Shown here: positions 53,311 through 62,701 of the stretch, one piece after another
Layout of the letters: the number at the start of each line of letters is the position of its first letter
Position numbering within the stretch: position 1 is the stretch's first letter
NCBI RefSeq assembly: GCF_013204845.1
Contig: NZ_JABMKY010000004.1
Location: 434,001-498,000, forward strand
DNA from: Paenibacillus qinlingensis
GTDB lineage: Bacteria > Bacillota > Bacilli > Paenibacillales > NBRC-103111
Reading direction: 5' to 3'
Length of the DNA: 64,000 nt
Notes under the pieces: generated by a model
The model's database searches: none
The model's input: only the letters and a program-made list of their open reading frames with translations
What the model was told of the DNA's origin: nothing
Program-made: the position numbers and the translations under genes

Positions 53311-53507
53311 AGCCTCTCCCAAACAGTATCGTTCATCAACAACATCAGCGCCAAGTAACCAGACATCATTTTGAAAAGCGCTATCATTTGTGGGACACAG
53401 TCTAATATCAATTTGAGCAAAAAATGAAACTGCAAAAATTTCCAATATGCTATGATAGAAATTAAGTTCATTCAGATATCTATCCACTTGAAAATGAAAG
53501 GTGACAT

Positions 53508-55259
53508 ATGCCATCGTTGTTCTCTCACCTCACGAATAGAGTCCAATTTCGTGTGTTTCTCTATGTATTTCTGGCGATTTCCTTGCCATTAGGGCTTGTG
53601 CTGTATGTGGGCTATCAGCAGTTCTCCTCTTATTTGGATAGAACGGTCATGCATGCCGTTGATGTACAACATGATCAAATGATCACGGGATTACAACAGG
53701 AATTACGTTATTCAGCGGAAATGACACATCGACATGCAACGGATTATGCGCTTATTGCTTTTGCTAAACTCAAAGATTCAACTTCACAGGATGCCAAAGA
53801 ACTGAATTCCTATGTGAATAACTTGCTATCCGAGCAGACTGTGCACTCTCGTTACATCGAGCAGGTTTGTCTGACGGTTCAGTCAACCAACAGAACACTA
53901 TGCGCTCATACGGGGGAAACAAATGGCGCACTCGTTACACAAGTGAAACGTACAAACAAACGATTTGAGCCGTTAGGAGAAGAATCTAGTCGATATAACG
54001 CCTATCTAATGACCTATTCAGAGTCCATAATGGACAGTTCAAGTACGCAAGAGCTTGGTAAGCTTACCATTTGGCTGAATATGAATAAGGTTTGGAAGGA
54101 GTTTACTGTTAAGAGCCCAACACATACCTATATATTGATGGATCCAGAACAACGGGTGCTGTATCGAGAAGGTGTTTACACAGGTGATTTACATGGAGCA
54201 GGTCAGCAAGTTGGCAACGTGAATAGGGATGGGGCCATGATTCATTCGGTGAAACAAATGGAGGTTATCGGAAATATTTCGTGGCAATCGTATTATGAAG
54301 CGCCTTTGCCCGTAGATCGTCTAGATGTATTTGCTAATTACCGTACTTGGCTCGTTGTCCTGATTGTTTTCGTTATCGCACTTAGTGTAGGGGGAGTACT
54401 CCTCTTTATCAACGCTGTGACGAAGCCGCTTTATGTTCTGAAAGCATTAATGAACCGTGCAGAGCGAGGCGATCTGAGGGCCTATTGGACGTTCAAAAGC
54501 TCTGATGACTGGACGCAAGTAGGCGAAAGCTATAATCAGATGTTGAATCGATTGGAAGATTTAATTAAGCAGGTGAAGCGGGAGGAATCCCTGAAAAAAG
54601 AAGCCGAAATGGAAGCACTTCATTATCAATTGAACCCCCACTTCCTCTACAATACATTGAATACGATCAAATGGGTGGCCAAAATTCATAAGACACCTCA
54701 GATCTCAGAGGTGGTTAGTGCGTTAGTTCGCCTTTTGCAAGCTAGCTTAGGTAAAAAAGGAGATTTTATCACCTTGCGTGATGAAATCGGCCTGACGCAT
54801 GATTACATGGAAATTCAGAGGTTTCGTTATGGGGATCGCATTGGGATTGACATGCAAGTAGATGACATCACATTAGGTTGTTTAGTTCCCAGAATGCTCT
54901 TGCAACCATTGGTGGAGAATGCGATTATTCACGGTATTGGTCCAACCAAGCGTGAGGGTACCATTACGATTCGGACATGGTTAGATCGCGATCTATTATT
55001 TTGCCAAGTGGAAGATAATGGGGTTGGGATGCAGGTCGGCGAGGGCGCCTCAGCTTGGGAGGCGATGGTTGCAACTGGAACTGGAGATGCGCAGGCTAAT
55101 CGTATGCTGAAGGAGCGCATGAGCGGTGTGGGGATTTCGCATATTCGAGAGAAAATAAAGCTGATTTATGGACCCGAGTACAAAATGCATATTAGCAGTA
55201 AACCCGGTGAAGGAACCACGGTTCGCATGTTTCTTCCCATTCATCAAGGTGAGGAGTGA
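53508..55259 (+). CDS. YesM-type sensor histidine kinase
   Basis: This 583-aa kinase has a membrane helix near residues 17-36, an extracytoplasmic sensor of about 240 residues, a second helix (about 282-302), a HAMP domain (about 303-355) and the YesM-type kinase core. The phospho-acceptor region is ALHYQLNPHFLYNTLNTIKW (His near 384), and the ATPase domain has LLQPLVENAIIHGI, DNGVGM and a late GVGISHIREK. Such kinases pair with AraC-type response regulators; the cognate one follows eight bases downstream. The usual targets are sugar uptake systems. AAAGGTGAC precedes the ATG. Confidence 0.93.
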   Translation: MPSLFSHLTNRVQFRVFLYVFLAISLPLGLVLYVGYQQFSSYLDRTVMHAVDVQHDQMITGLQQELRYSAEMTHRHATDYALIAFAKLKDSTSQDAKELNSYVNNLLSEQTVHSRYIEQVCLTVQSTNRTLCAHTGETNGALVTQVKRTNKRFEPLGEESSRYNAYLMTYSESIMDSSSTQELGKLTIWLNMNKVWKEFTVKSPTHTYILMDPEQRVLYREGVYTGDLHGAGQQVGNVNRDGAMIHSVKQMEVIGNISWQSYYEAPLPVDRLDVFANYRTWLVVLIVFVIALSVGGVLLFINAVTKPLYVLKALMNRAERGDLRAYWTFKSSDDWTQVGESYNQMLNRLEDLIKQVKREESLKKEAEMEALHYQLNPHFLYNTLNTIKWVAKIHKTPQISEVVSALVRLLQASLGKKGDFITLRDEIGLTHDYMEIQRFRYGDRIGIDMQVDDITLGCLVPRMLLQPLVENAIIHGIGPTKREGTITIRTWLDRDLLFCQVEDNGVGMQVGEGASAWEAMVATGTGDAQANRMLKERMSGVGISHIREKIKLIYGPEYKMHISSKPGEGTTVRMFLPIHQGEE

Positions 55260-55266
55260 AGCGTAC

Positions 55267-56850
55267 ATGAATGTGCTTGTGGTGGATGATGAACCTATCA
55301 TTCGGCAAGGTTTGCGTGAGTTGGTAGATTGGGAACAGTATGGCTTTACTTATGCAGGTGATGCTGAGGATGGTTTAGAGGCATATGAGCTCATTGATAC
55401 CTTGCAGATCGACATCGTCATCACAGATCTTATTATGCCACGCATGGATGGTTTAGCGTTAATTCGAAAGCTCAAAGAATGCGCAAGACCGATAAGTGCT
55501 GTGGTCCTGAGCTGTATGGATGACTTCACTTATGTCAAAGAAGCGATGAAGCTGGGAGCCAAAGATTATATTCTGAAACCAACGATGGAGCCCGAATCGT
55601 TAATGGACATCATGGTAGGTGTTAAGCGCGATCTGGAAATACAACGGAATGAGCGAAGGGAGCAGGGGATGCGAGAGCTGGAGCTCGCCTCTAGCCTGCA
55701 GATGCAGCTTTCGAGCCGACTGCAGGCGTATCTGCAGTCGGGGGTTGGCGAAGCGGAGCTGCAGGCTGAGCTATTTGGCGCGGCACCAGGCCGCTCGAGG
55801 GCAGACGCAGCGGCGACCAGCCTAGTCAGCCTGCTGCTGCACACCGGCGCAGGCGCAGGCGCCACGGCTGCCGCAGGCTGGCGCTGGACCGGCTGCCTCG
55901 CGGCGCTGCCGCTGGCCGCGGACAGCGTGCTGCTGCTCATGCCGGCAGCAGCCGCAGCCACAGCCGGCGATGCCCTCGCCGCTGCCGCAGCGCTCGAGCG
56001 CGCTGCGCAGGTCCGGCTCGCAACCGCGCCGGACTGGTTCATTGGAGCCGGCGTCGTCATACGCCGGCTCGAGGAGGTGCAGCCAGCTGCGGCGCTCCAC
56101 GCGCAGCAGCTGCATGAGCGATTCTACGGCATGAGCCGGAATCGCCGAATGGTGCTTGCGCCGGAGGCCGCAAGCAAGCCAACCGCAGCGTTGCCGTACG
56201 ACATACGCAGCGATCTGCTGCGCTGTATCGTGCACGATAACAGCGAGGGGTATCTGCATCACGCGGACGTTCTCTGCGCGAGACTGAGAGAGCAGCGCCC
56301 CGAGAAGGATAAGGTGCTGCCATTTATCCAAGAACTGCTGGCGTTGGCCGCGGGATATGCCCGCGAACGCGGCTATGCGGATATTGATCGCTATGAAGAG
56401 CTGTTCGTGCATAACAAAGTGACGAGCTATTGTGTCAGCTTCGAACAGGTGAGCGAGCTTGTGCGGCAAGCGATGAGCATGCTCATGGCGAACAAATTGG
56501 CTGCTCTAGGGAACGATCAGAAGCATCGCTCCACCAATCCGTTTATTCGAAAGGTGCTGGCCTATATGCAAGAGCAGTATGCTTCGCCGATCAGTACATC
56601 GGACATGGCTGATCATGTCAGGCTCAGCCGCAGCTATTTAAGTGATTTATATAGTAAAGAAATGGGAGAATCGCTGAGTGAAACGCTGACTCGAATCCGT
56701 ATAGAAGAAGCGAAGCGAAAGCTGCGAACAGGCGAAATGAAAGTATATGAAGTAGCAGATGCCGTAGGCTTTCCTGATGCCAAAACATTCGCCAAGACGT
56801 TTAAGCGTGTTGTCGGTTGTTCACCGAAAGAGTTCGAGAAGCCGAATTAA
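55267..56850 (+). CDS. AraC-type response regulator (YesN-like)
   Basis: The 527-aa regulator has an N-terminal receiver domain (residues 1-120; VVDDEP, phospho-accepting Asp near 55 in IVITDLIMPRMDG, Lys in KDYILKP) and a C-terminal AraC double helix-turn-helix (about 425-525; ISTSDMADHVRLSRSYLSDL, then VYEVADAVGFPDAKTFAKTF). The region between, about 150-310, is unusually rich in alanine and its DNA (about 55,740-56,120) is far more GC-rich than the rest of the window. The start ATG 55267 lies eight bases after the kinase stop, with GAGGAGTG upstream. It is the partner of the kinase and ends in a terminator. Confidence 0.92.
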   Translation: MNVLVVDDEPIIRQGLRELVDWEQYGFTYAGDAEDGLEAYELIDTLQIDIVITDLIMPRMDGLALIRKLKECARPISAVVLSCMDDFTYVKEAMKLGAKDYILKPTMEPESLMDIMVGVKRDLEIQRNERREQGMRELELASSLQMQLSSRLQAYLQSGVGEAELQAELFGAAPGRSRADAAATSLVSLLLHTGAGAGATAAAGWRWTGCLAALPLAADSVLLLMPAAAAATAGDALAAAAALERAAQVRLATAPDWFIGAGVVIRRLEEVQPAAALHAQQLHERFYGMSRNRRMVLAPEAASKPTAALPYDIRSDLLRCIVHDNSEGYLHHADVLCARLREQRPEKDKVLPFIQELLALAAGYARERGYADIDRYEELFVHNKVTSYCVSFEQVSELVRQAMSMLMANKLAALGNDQKHRSTNPFIRKVLAYMQEQYASPISTSDMADHVRLSRSYLSDLYSKEMGESLSETLTRIRIEEAKRKLRTGEMKVYEVADAVGFPDAKTFAKTFKRVVGCSPKEFEKPN

Positions 56851-56895
56851 GCCGGTACAGTATTTTCCCTAAGTTAGTATGGACTCGCAAAAAAG

Positions 56896-56951
56896 AACAA
56901 ACAGACACCTTTTCGAACAAAGGCAGTCTGTTTATTTGTTATGTAAAGGTT
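56896..56951 (+). terminator. Terminator of the two-component operon
   Basis: AACAAACAGAC pairs with GTCTGTTTATTTGTT (one mismatch zone), and the inner CCTTTT/AAAGG bases also pair. A T-rich run follows. Confidence 0.75.
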
Positions 56952-57000
56952 TACATTTAAAGGGAAGATGTAGGATTAGCATAAAGATGAGGTGTTCACT

Positions 57001-57696
57001 TTGACGATGCAGGACTATCAAGGGCCCATGGTGCAAGCCATTGGGGTCACACGTGTATTTGGGAAGGGAGCAGGTGCGGTTCATGCCCTGCGCGGCGCGA
57101 ATCTCTCGATCCCCAGAGGCAGGCTTGTGGCTTTGCGCGGAAGATCGGGCTCGGGGAAAACTACCTTATTGAACATAATAGGAGCCTTGGATCATCCCTC
57201 GGAAGGTGCCGTATATTTGGAGGGGTTGGAGATCAGTACACTCTCCGAATCCAAGCGAAATGAACTCAGGCGGAAGCAGATTGGCCTTATTTTCCAATCG
57301 TTTGCTTTAGTGCCGTATATGTCCGCTTACGAAAATGTGGAATTTGGTTTGCGCATATCGGGCGTACCTGCCAATCAATATAAGACTCTTGCCGAAGAGG
57401 CTCTGCATTTCGTGGGGTTAAAGGCGAGGATGAAACATCGACCCTATGAACTTTCGGGCGGAGAACAACAGCGAGTTGCCATTGCAAGAGCGATTGCTCA
57501 TAAGCCAAAGTTGATTCTGGCAGATGAGCCTACGGCAGAGTTAGATAGCCGAATGGGACTTCAGATTCTCAAACTATTCAAGGATTTGGTGAAGGAAGGG
57601 ATGACCATAATTTTGACTACGCATGATCTGGCGATTATGGAAATTGTAGATGAAGTCTATGCATTGGAGGATGGTTCCATTGTCGATGAAGGTTAA
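57001..57696 (+). CDS. MacB/LolD-type ABC transporter ATP-binding protein (first ATPase)
   Basis: This 231-aa ATPase has Walker A GRSGSGKTT (about residue 45), Q-loop LIFQSFALVPYM, signature [15 protein letters not shown], Walker B LILADEPTAELDS and switch His in LTTHDLAIME. It belongs to the LolD/MacB/FtsE group that energises FtsX-type permeases. The start is TTG 57001, six bases after GAGGTG, with an ATG at 57007 as alternative. It overlaps or abuts the lipoprotein gene and is one of two ATPases in this operon, which may form a heterodimer with the one at 61663. Confidence 0.92.
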   Translation: MTMQDYQGPMVQAIGVTRVFGKGAGAVHALRGANLSIPRGRLVALRGRSGSGKTTLLNIIGALDHPSEGAVYLEGLEISTLSESKRNELRRKQIGLIFQSFALVPYMSAYENVEFGLRISGVPANQYKTLAEEALHFVGLKARMKHRPYELSGGEQQRVAIARAIAHKPKLILADEPTAELDSRMGLQILKLFKDLVKEGMTIILTTHDLAIMEIVDEVYALEDGSIVDEG

Positions 57697-57700
57697 TAAA

Positions 57701-58726
57701 ATGGCTTCGAAACTTGTACTACTAACAGGTGCCCTTTTCATACTAGCTGGTTGCGCGTTGCTGCCCAAAGAAGAAGAAGCATTGAAGCCGCCTTTGGTGA
57801 AGCCAGTCAAAGAAAACTTTGAGTTATATGAAGTGAAGAAAGGTTCCATCACGAGGAAAGTCAGTGCGATGGCGACTTTAAGATCGAGCAAAACGACGAA
57901 TTATTTTTTTAAAGAATCGGGTCACCGATTGGCTGGATTACGTGTCAAATCGGGGGATATCGTGAAGCAGGGTGACGTGCTTGCGGAACTAGAGCATGGT
58001 GATTTAGATACGAAAATTGCCTTGCAAAAGTTGAATCTAGAGAAGGCTCAGATCGCTTATACGCAAGTTAAGATGTCCTCGTCTTCGTCTGATCAAGCGT
58101 TGTCTATACGTCTTAAAGCCATCGATGTGGAAGCAGCACAACTGCAGTTAGCTAATCTGCAAACTGAATTGGCCAAAACCAAATTAACGGCTGAAACTGG
58201 AGGCATAGTTACCTTCGTGACGGATGCTCAACAAGGCAATATCGTGGATGCGTACAGCACGCTAGTCGTTGTGTCAGATCCGAGCAAGCTGCAGCTATTC
58301 TATGAATCGTCAGATAGCGGGGCACTGGCGGGAATTGAAGTAGGGATGAATGTAGAAGTGAAGTTCGGGTCCAAAGGGAATGTGGTGCCAGGTAAAGTGC
58401 TGCAAACACCATCAAGCGCTCCTCGATCTGATAATAAACAGCAAGCAGAGCGGAATGCCAAAACGATCATTGTAGGGATTCCAGAAGGAACAGCTGGCGC
58501 AGAGATCGGAGCCTCTGGTGATATGACGATTATCGTGGAGAAACGAGACGATGTGCTAATTATTCCAAGAACGGGACTTCGTTCCTATCTGGGGCGAGAT
58601 TATGTGCAAGTGCTGAATGGTGAAAGCCGCAAAGAAATTGATGTTGAGAAGGGGCTTGTCACCGCTACGGAAGTAGAAGTTCGAACGGGGCTAACGGAAG
58701 GCCAGAGCGTCATTTTAAATAATTAG
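57701..58726 (+). CDS. HlyD/MacA-type periplasmic-adaptor-like lipoprotein
   Basis: This protein of about 341 aa begins with a lipoprotein signal (LLTGALFILAGCALL, lipobox LAGC) and has the MFP/HlyD build: a barrel-sandwich half (VSAMATLRSSKTTNYFFKES, about residues 45-100, with VKQGDVLAELEHGDLDTKI), a coiled-coil hairpin (about 105-160), the second lipoyl half (TAETGGIVTFVTDAQQGNIV) and beta-barrel and membrane-proximal domains. In Gram-positives it would stand outside the membrane and cooperate with the FtsX permease. ATG 57701 has GAAGGT upstream; ATG 57686 overlaps the ATPase gene and would add a positively charged lead. Confidence 0.87.
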   Translation: MASKLVLLTGALFILAGCALLPKEEEALKPPLVKPVKENFELYEVKKGSITRKVSAMATLRSSKTTNYFFKESGHRLAGLRVKSGDIVKQGDVLAELEHGDLDTKIALQKLNLEKAQIAYTQVKMSSSSSDQALSIRLKAIDVEAAQLQLANLQTELAKTKLTAETGGIVTFVTDAQQGNIVDAYSTLVVVSDPSKLQLFYESSDSGALAGIEVGMNVEVKFGSKGNVVPGKVLQTPSSAPRSDNKQQAERNAKTIIVGIPEGTAGAEIGASGDMTIIVEKRDDVLIIPRTGLRSYLGRDYVQVLNGESRKEIDVEKGLVTATEVEVRTGLTEGQSVILNN

Positions 58727-58789
58727 CACGCTTTAAATCTATGTTTACGATGCTAGTTTTGCTAAAGCAAAACGCTTAGGAGGATTACA

Positions 58790-61660
58790 ATGGCTTTATT
58801 ACTGATGATTCTCCGCAAAATGGCAAAGAACCGTTGGTTAGAGCTAAGTTTATTACTTGGGTTAATTATATCAGTCGCCCTTGCGAGCTCCATGCCGATC
58901 TACACGCATGCCATTTTGCAACGTATGTTGATCAAAGATTTGGAAGTTCAACAAACGAATACACAGAAGTATCCAGGACTTGTAAATAACCAAGCTTACT
59001 TTGCCAAAGCCAAAGAAGGGGATAAACGCTTAGCGCAAACGGACGCTCTCATGACCGATATGAGCAAGCGCTTTGACTTGCCCATTCAGCTCTCCACGAT
59101 AATTCGAGCCACGAAGACGTTTAAACTTACACCTAGCGATCCAAGTAAATTAGATCCTAAAGTGGATAGGTATGGCGAAATCACAGCGATGACCGATTTG
59201 GAAAAGCATATTCGTCTTGTTGATGGCGTGATGCCTTCTACAAAGCTCGTGAACGGTGTTTATGAGGCTTGGGTGTTTTCAGAGTTGTTGACGAAGCAGA
59301 AAATCGTATTAGGCAATGAAGTCACTGTCGTGGATAGTGATTATCAAAATATTCGAATTAAGCCGGTTGCCGTGATCGATCGTGCAGATTTCACCGATAT
59401 GTATTGGACGAATATGGATAAAGATTTGAATTCAAGATTTTTCATTCCATCAGCTTTATTTGAACAAGAGTTTACGAAAAGCAATAATTTTATCGATTTG
59501 TTTTCATACTGGAATATCCTCTTGGATTATCATCAATTGAAGTTAGAGGGTATCGACACCTTTATTGCGACCTTCAAGGAGATGGATGAATATTTTAGCC
59601 GGTATTTAGAAACGTATACATCTAGTAATACAACGGTGCTCACCTTGCAATCCTATGGGGAGAAAGAGAAGAAGCTCCGGATCTTGCTATGGTCATTGAA
59701 TGTGCCTGTCTGTATTTTACTTGCTTTCTACTTATTTATGGTTGCGAACTTGATTACCGATCGGCAGAAAACAGAAATCGCCGTGCTGCGAAGCCGAGGT
59801 GCAAGCCGAGCTCAGATTATGATTGGGTATGTGATCGAGGGTATTCTACTTGGTGGAATTGCACTGTTAATCGGCCCGTTTGTAGGGTTGCAATTAACGA
59901 AAGTCTTGGGTGCTTCAAACGGTTTTCTATCCTTCGTCCAGCGTGCGTCGATTGAAGTAAAGCTTGGTCAGGAGGCTTACCAATACGGGATGATTGCCGT
60001 AATCGCTTCGGTTGGTATGGTGCTCATCCCCGCCGTACTCGCAACACGAGTGAGCATAGTGGGCCATAAACAAACACTCGCGAGGAGGAATAAGCTTTCT
60101 TTTGTCCATAAAATATACCTAGATGTGGTCTTATTAGCTGTTTCCATGTATCTCTTGCAAAGCTTTAAGCGACGGATGGATGATTTGGTTGCGCTAGGGT
60201 TAGATTCTCTGGATATGAAGGTTGATCCTCTGTTATTCGTCGTACCCGCCTTTTTCATATTCGCTATGGGGCTTTTTCTGCTCAGGATCTACCCTTGGGT
60301 CATTAAACTGATCTATGCAGTCGGTCGCAAATGGTGGCCGCCGTACTTATACTCCACGTTGCTGCAAGTGGGGAGATCAACCACCCAATATCAATTCATC
60401 ATGTTATTTATTATTATGACATTGGCAACAGGCATCTTCAGCGCAAGCGCCGCAAGAACGATGAATAAGAATGTGGAAGAGAAAATTCAGTACAAGAACG
60501 GATCTGATATTGTGTTGCAAACCACATGGGATAGTGATGCGCCTCCTCCACAGTCAGGTCCGCCAGGGATGGAGACGGGAGCGAAACCTCAAGGCAGCGA
60601 AGGCGGGGGGAAGAAACGCGTTCAATACGTAGAGCCGCCGTTCATGCCATTCACACAATTGACAGGTGTGGCGTCAGCAGCAAGGGTATTTAAGAAAGAA
60701 GATGCCTATGTATCGATTGGTAAAGATACGAAGAAAACGACACTCATGGGCATTGATACCGATGATTTCGGTCGAACAGCGTGGTTCCGTGATCATTTGT
60801 TAGATCATCATTTCTACGACTATTTGAATGTGTTAGCAACAGATTCCAAAGCCGTACTGATCTCAAGGTCCATCGCGGAGGAAACTGGAGCCAAAGTTGG
60901 AGACGTCATTCGAATCGGTTGGAATGATGTGGAAGGTGCTACATCGGTGATCTATGGCATCATTGATTATTGGCCGAGTTGGAATCCGAATCCGATCTTA
61001 ACAGCTTCATCGAGTTCAGCAAGCAAAACGAATGCACCCAAGCTAGTTATTGGACATCTTTCTTATATCCAAAATAATTTAGCTGTTGAGCCTTATGATG
61101 TATGGTTAAAACTGAAGCCCGGAATGACGAGTCAAGCCTTATATGAAGCGTTGGAGCAGAAGCGATTGTCGGTTACTAAACTAATCGATACCAATATGAT
61201 GGTAATTCGGTCGAAGAACGATCCGTTCCAACTGGCAGTGAATGGTGTTATGACGCTTGGATTCCTAATCGCGATTGGCATCAGCTTCATTGGATTTCTC
61301 CTATACTGGTTGCTCTCGTTATATGGCCAGATCCTACAATTCGGTGTGTTTCGCGCCATGGGAATCTCGTATAGGCAGTTAATCGGAATGCTAGTCACCG
61401 AACAGCTTCTAACGTCGGGAGCCGGCGTGTTGATAGGTATGATTACGGGAAACACGGCTAGTCGCTTGTTCGTTCCTTTATTCCAAATAACGTTCGATTC
61501 CTCCAGCCAAGTACCGCCTTTTCAAGTCAGCTTTGATCCAAAAGATCAGTTTCATTTGTATATAATCGTTACGATCATGATCGGACTGGGATTGCTGCTG
61601 CTCGGCACGATGCTCTCCAGAATTAAGATTCATCAAGCTGTTAAGCTTGGGGAGGATTAA
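58790..61660 (+). CDS. FtsX/MacB family ABC permease
   Basis: The 956-aa permease has an N-terminal helix (about residues 16-38), a large extracytoplasmic domain, a first FtsX-type bundle of three helices (about 300-430; LRSRGASRAQIMIGYVIEG as cytoplasmic motif), further helices (about 440-560), a second extracytoplasmic domain with a Pro/Gly-rich insertion near 580-615, and a second FtsX bundle at the C-terminus (about 820-950; VFRAMGISYRQLIGMLVTEQ). It works with the adaptor lipoprotein and the two ATPases of the operon, perhaps to export a peptide or lipid or to resist an antibiotic. AGGAGG precedes ATG 58790. Confidence 0.9.
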   Translation: MALLLMILRKMAKNRWLELSLLLGLIISVALASSMPIYTHAILQRMLIKDLEVQQTNTQKYPGLVNNQAYFAKAKEGDKRLAQTDALMTDMSKRFDLPIQLSTIIRATKTFKLTPSDPSKLDPKVDRYGEITAMTDLEKHIRLVDGVMPSTKLVNGVYEAWVFSELLTKQKIVLGNEVTVVDSDYQNIRIKPVAVIDRADFTDMYWTNMDKDLNSRFFIPSALFEQEFTKSNNFIDLFSYWNILLDYHQLKLEGIDTFIATFKEMDEYFSRYLETYTSSNTTVLTLQSYGEKEKKLRILLWSLNVPVCILLAFYLFMVANLITDRQKTEIAVLRSRGASRAQIMIGYVIEGILLGGIALLIGPFVGLQLTKVLGASNGFLSFVQRASIEVKLGQEAYQYGMIAVIASVGMVLIPAVLATRVSIVGHKQTLARRNKLSFVHKIYLDVVLLAVSMYLLQSFKRRMDDLVALGLDSLDMKVDPLLFVVPAFFIFAMGLFLLRIYPWVIKLIYAVGRKWWPPYLYSTLLQVGRSTTQYQFIMLFIIMTLATGIFSASAARTMNKNVEEKIQYKNGSDIVLQTTWDSDAPPPQSGPPGMETGAKPQGSEGGGKKRVQYVEPPFMPFTQLTGVASAARVFKKEDAYVSIGKDTKKTTLMGIDTDDFGRTAWFRDHLLDHHFYDYLNVLATDSKAVLISRSIAEETGAKVGDVIRIGWNDVEGATSVIYGIIDYWPSWNPNPILTASSSSASKTNAPKLVIGHLSYIQNNLAVEPYDVWLKLKPGMTSQALYEALEQKRLSVTKLIDTNMMVIRSKNDPFQLAVNGVMTLGFLIAIGISFIGFLLYWLLSLYGQILQFGVFRAMGISYRQLIGMLVTEQLLTSGAGVLIGMITGNTASRLFVPLFQITFDSSSQVPPFQVSFDPKDQFHLYIIVTIMIGLGLLLLGTMLSRIKIHQAVKLGED

Positions 61661-61662
61661 GT

Positions 61663-62547
61663 ATGATACATTGTGAGAATTTAGTTAAAATTTATAAAGC
61701 GGCTGATCTTGAAGTTGTTGCGCTGCAAGGTCTTGACCTTCATATTCAAGAAGGCGAATTGATGGCGATTATCGGCAATAGTGGGAGCGGGAAATCGACG
61801 TTGCTTAATATGCTGGGAGGGCTGGATCGACCTTCGGCTGGTAATCTGATTGTGGATGGGAAAGATTTATTGAAGTTTAAAGAGTCTGATTTGGTCAAAT
61901 ATAAGCGGGAAACTGTCGGCTTCGTATGGCAAAATAATGCCCGTAACCTGATTCCTTATTTGACAGCATTGGAAAATGTGGAATTGCCTATTCTGCTGCA
62001 GGGACGGCGCAAGCGCTATCGTGCGATGGATTTATTGGATGCTGTAGGCTTGAGCCATCGGAGAAATAACAAGCTTAATGAGCTTTCTGGCGGAGAGCAG
62101 CAGCGCGTGGCGATCGCGATTGCACTAGCTAATCAGCCTAGGCTTTTGCTGGCGGACGAACCGACCGGATCTGTGGATACGAAGATGGCGAATCAGATCC
62201 TTGATCTGTTCCGAGAGTTAAATCGCAACTTCGGTCTGACCGTTGTGATCGTTACGCACGATCCTCATCTAGCGAAGAAAGTGGACCGTGTTGTTGCGAT
62301 TCGTGATGGCAAAACCTCATCTGAAATACTGCGGCGCAAATCCTATCAAGAAGAATTGCTGGAGCTAGAGCAGGGGATCATTTCGTCAGAAGAAGACTCT
62401 CATGTTGAATATGCGGTCGTCGACAAGGCAGGCAGGCTGCAAATTCCAGCCAACTATCTGGAATCCATAGGTGCTGCTGGAACGAATAAGATGCGGGTAG
62501 AAATGGAAAATGGACGCATTATATTACTCCCACAGGACAAATCATAA
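61663..62547 (+). CDS. MacB/LolD-type ABC ATPase with C-terminal AbrB-like tail
   Basis: The first 225 residues are a standard ATPase: Walker A GNSGSGKST (about 38), Q-loop FVWQNNARNLIPYL, signature LSGGEQQRVAIAIAL, Walker B LLLADEPTGSVD and switch His in VVIVTHDPHLA. After a linker rich in Glu, the last about 45 residues read VDKAGRLQIPANYLESIG and MRVEMENGRIILLP, the pattern of an AbrB/MazE swapped-hairpin domain. This could dimerise or bind DNA; neither is shown. The gene starts two bases after the permease stop and ends the operon at a terminator. Confidence 0.88.
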   Translation: MIHCENLVKIYKAADLEVVALQGLDLHIQEGELMAIIGNSGSGKSTLLNMLGGLDRPSAGNLIVDGKDLLKFKESDLVKYKRETVGFVWQNNARNLIPYLTALENVELPILLQGRRKRYRAMDLLDAVGLSHRRNNKLNELSGGEQQRVAIAIALANQPRLLLADEPTGSVDTKMANQILDLFRELNRNFGLTVVIVTHDPHLAKKVDRVVAIRDGKTSSEILRRKSYQEELLELEQGIISSEEDSHVEYAVVDKAGRLQIPANYLESIGAAGTNKMRVEMENGRIILLPQDKS

Positions 62548-62551
62548 GGAA

Positions 62552-62588
62552 TGCCCGTAATCGAAGTTGGTTTCGATTGCGGGCTTTC
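62552..62588 (+). terminator. Terminator of the MacAB/FtsX-type operon
   Basis: GCCCGTAATCGAA pairs with TTCGATTGCGGGC around GTTGGT, followed by TTT. Confidence 0.85.
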
Positions 62589-62701
62589 ACATGTTCGAAA
62601 TTCTTATGTTGACTTTAGGTAGATTATTCCATTAAACTTATATCATACTATTTTAGTAGGAATTAAATGTGTTACAATTACTTTGATTGATCTTACAATG
62701 A

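Noticed and set aside
53118-53514. Minus-strand frames with GFGVRGSG-like repeats
   Set aside because: The repeats come from the CCCCGAA array; there is no start signal and no conserved domain.
55566-56469. Long minus-strand frames opposite the response regulator
   Set aside because: They come from the GC-rich linker, where stop codons are rare on all strands. The plus-strand gene has clear domains on both sides.
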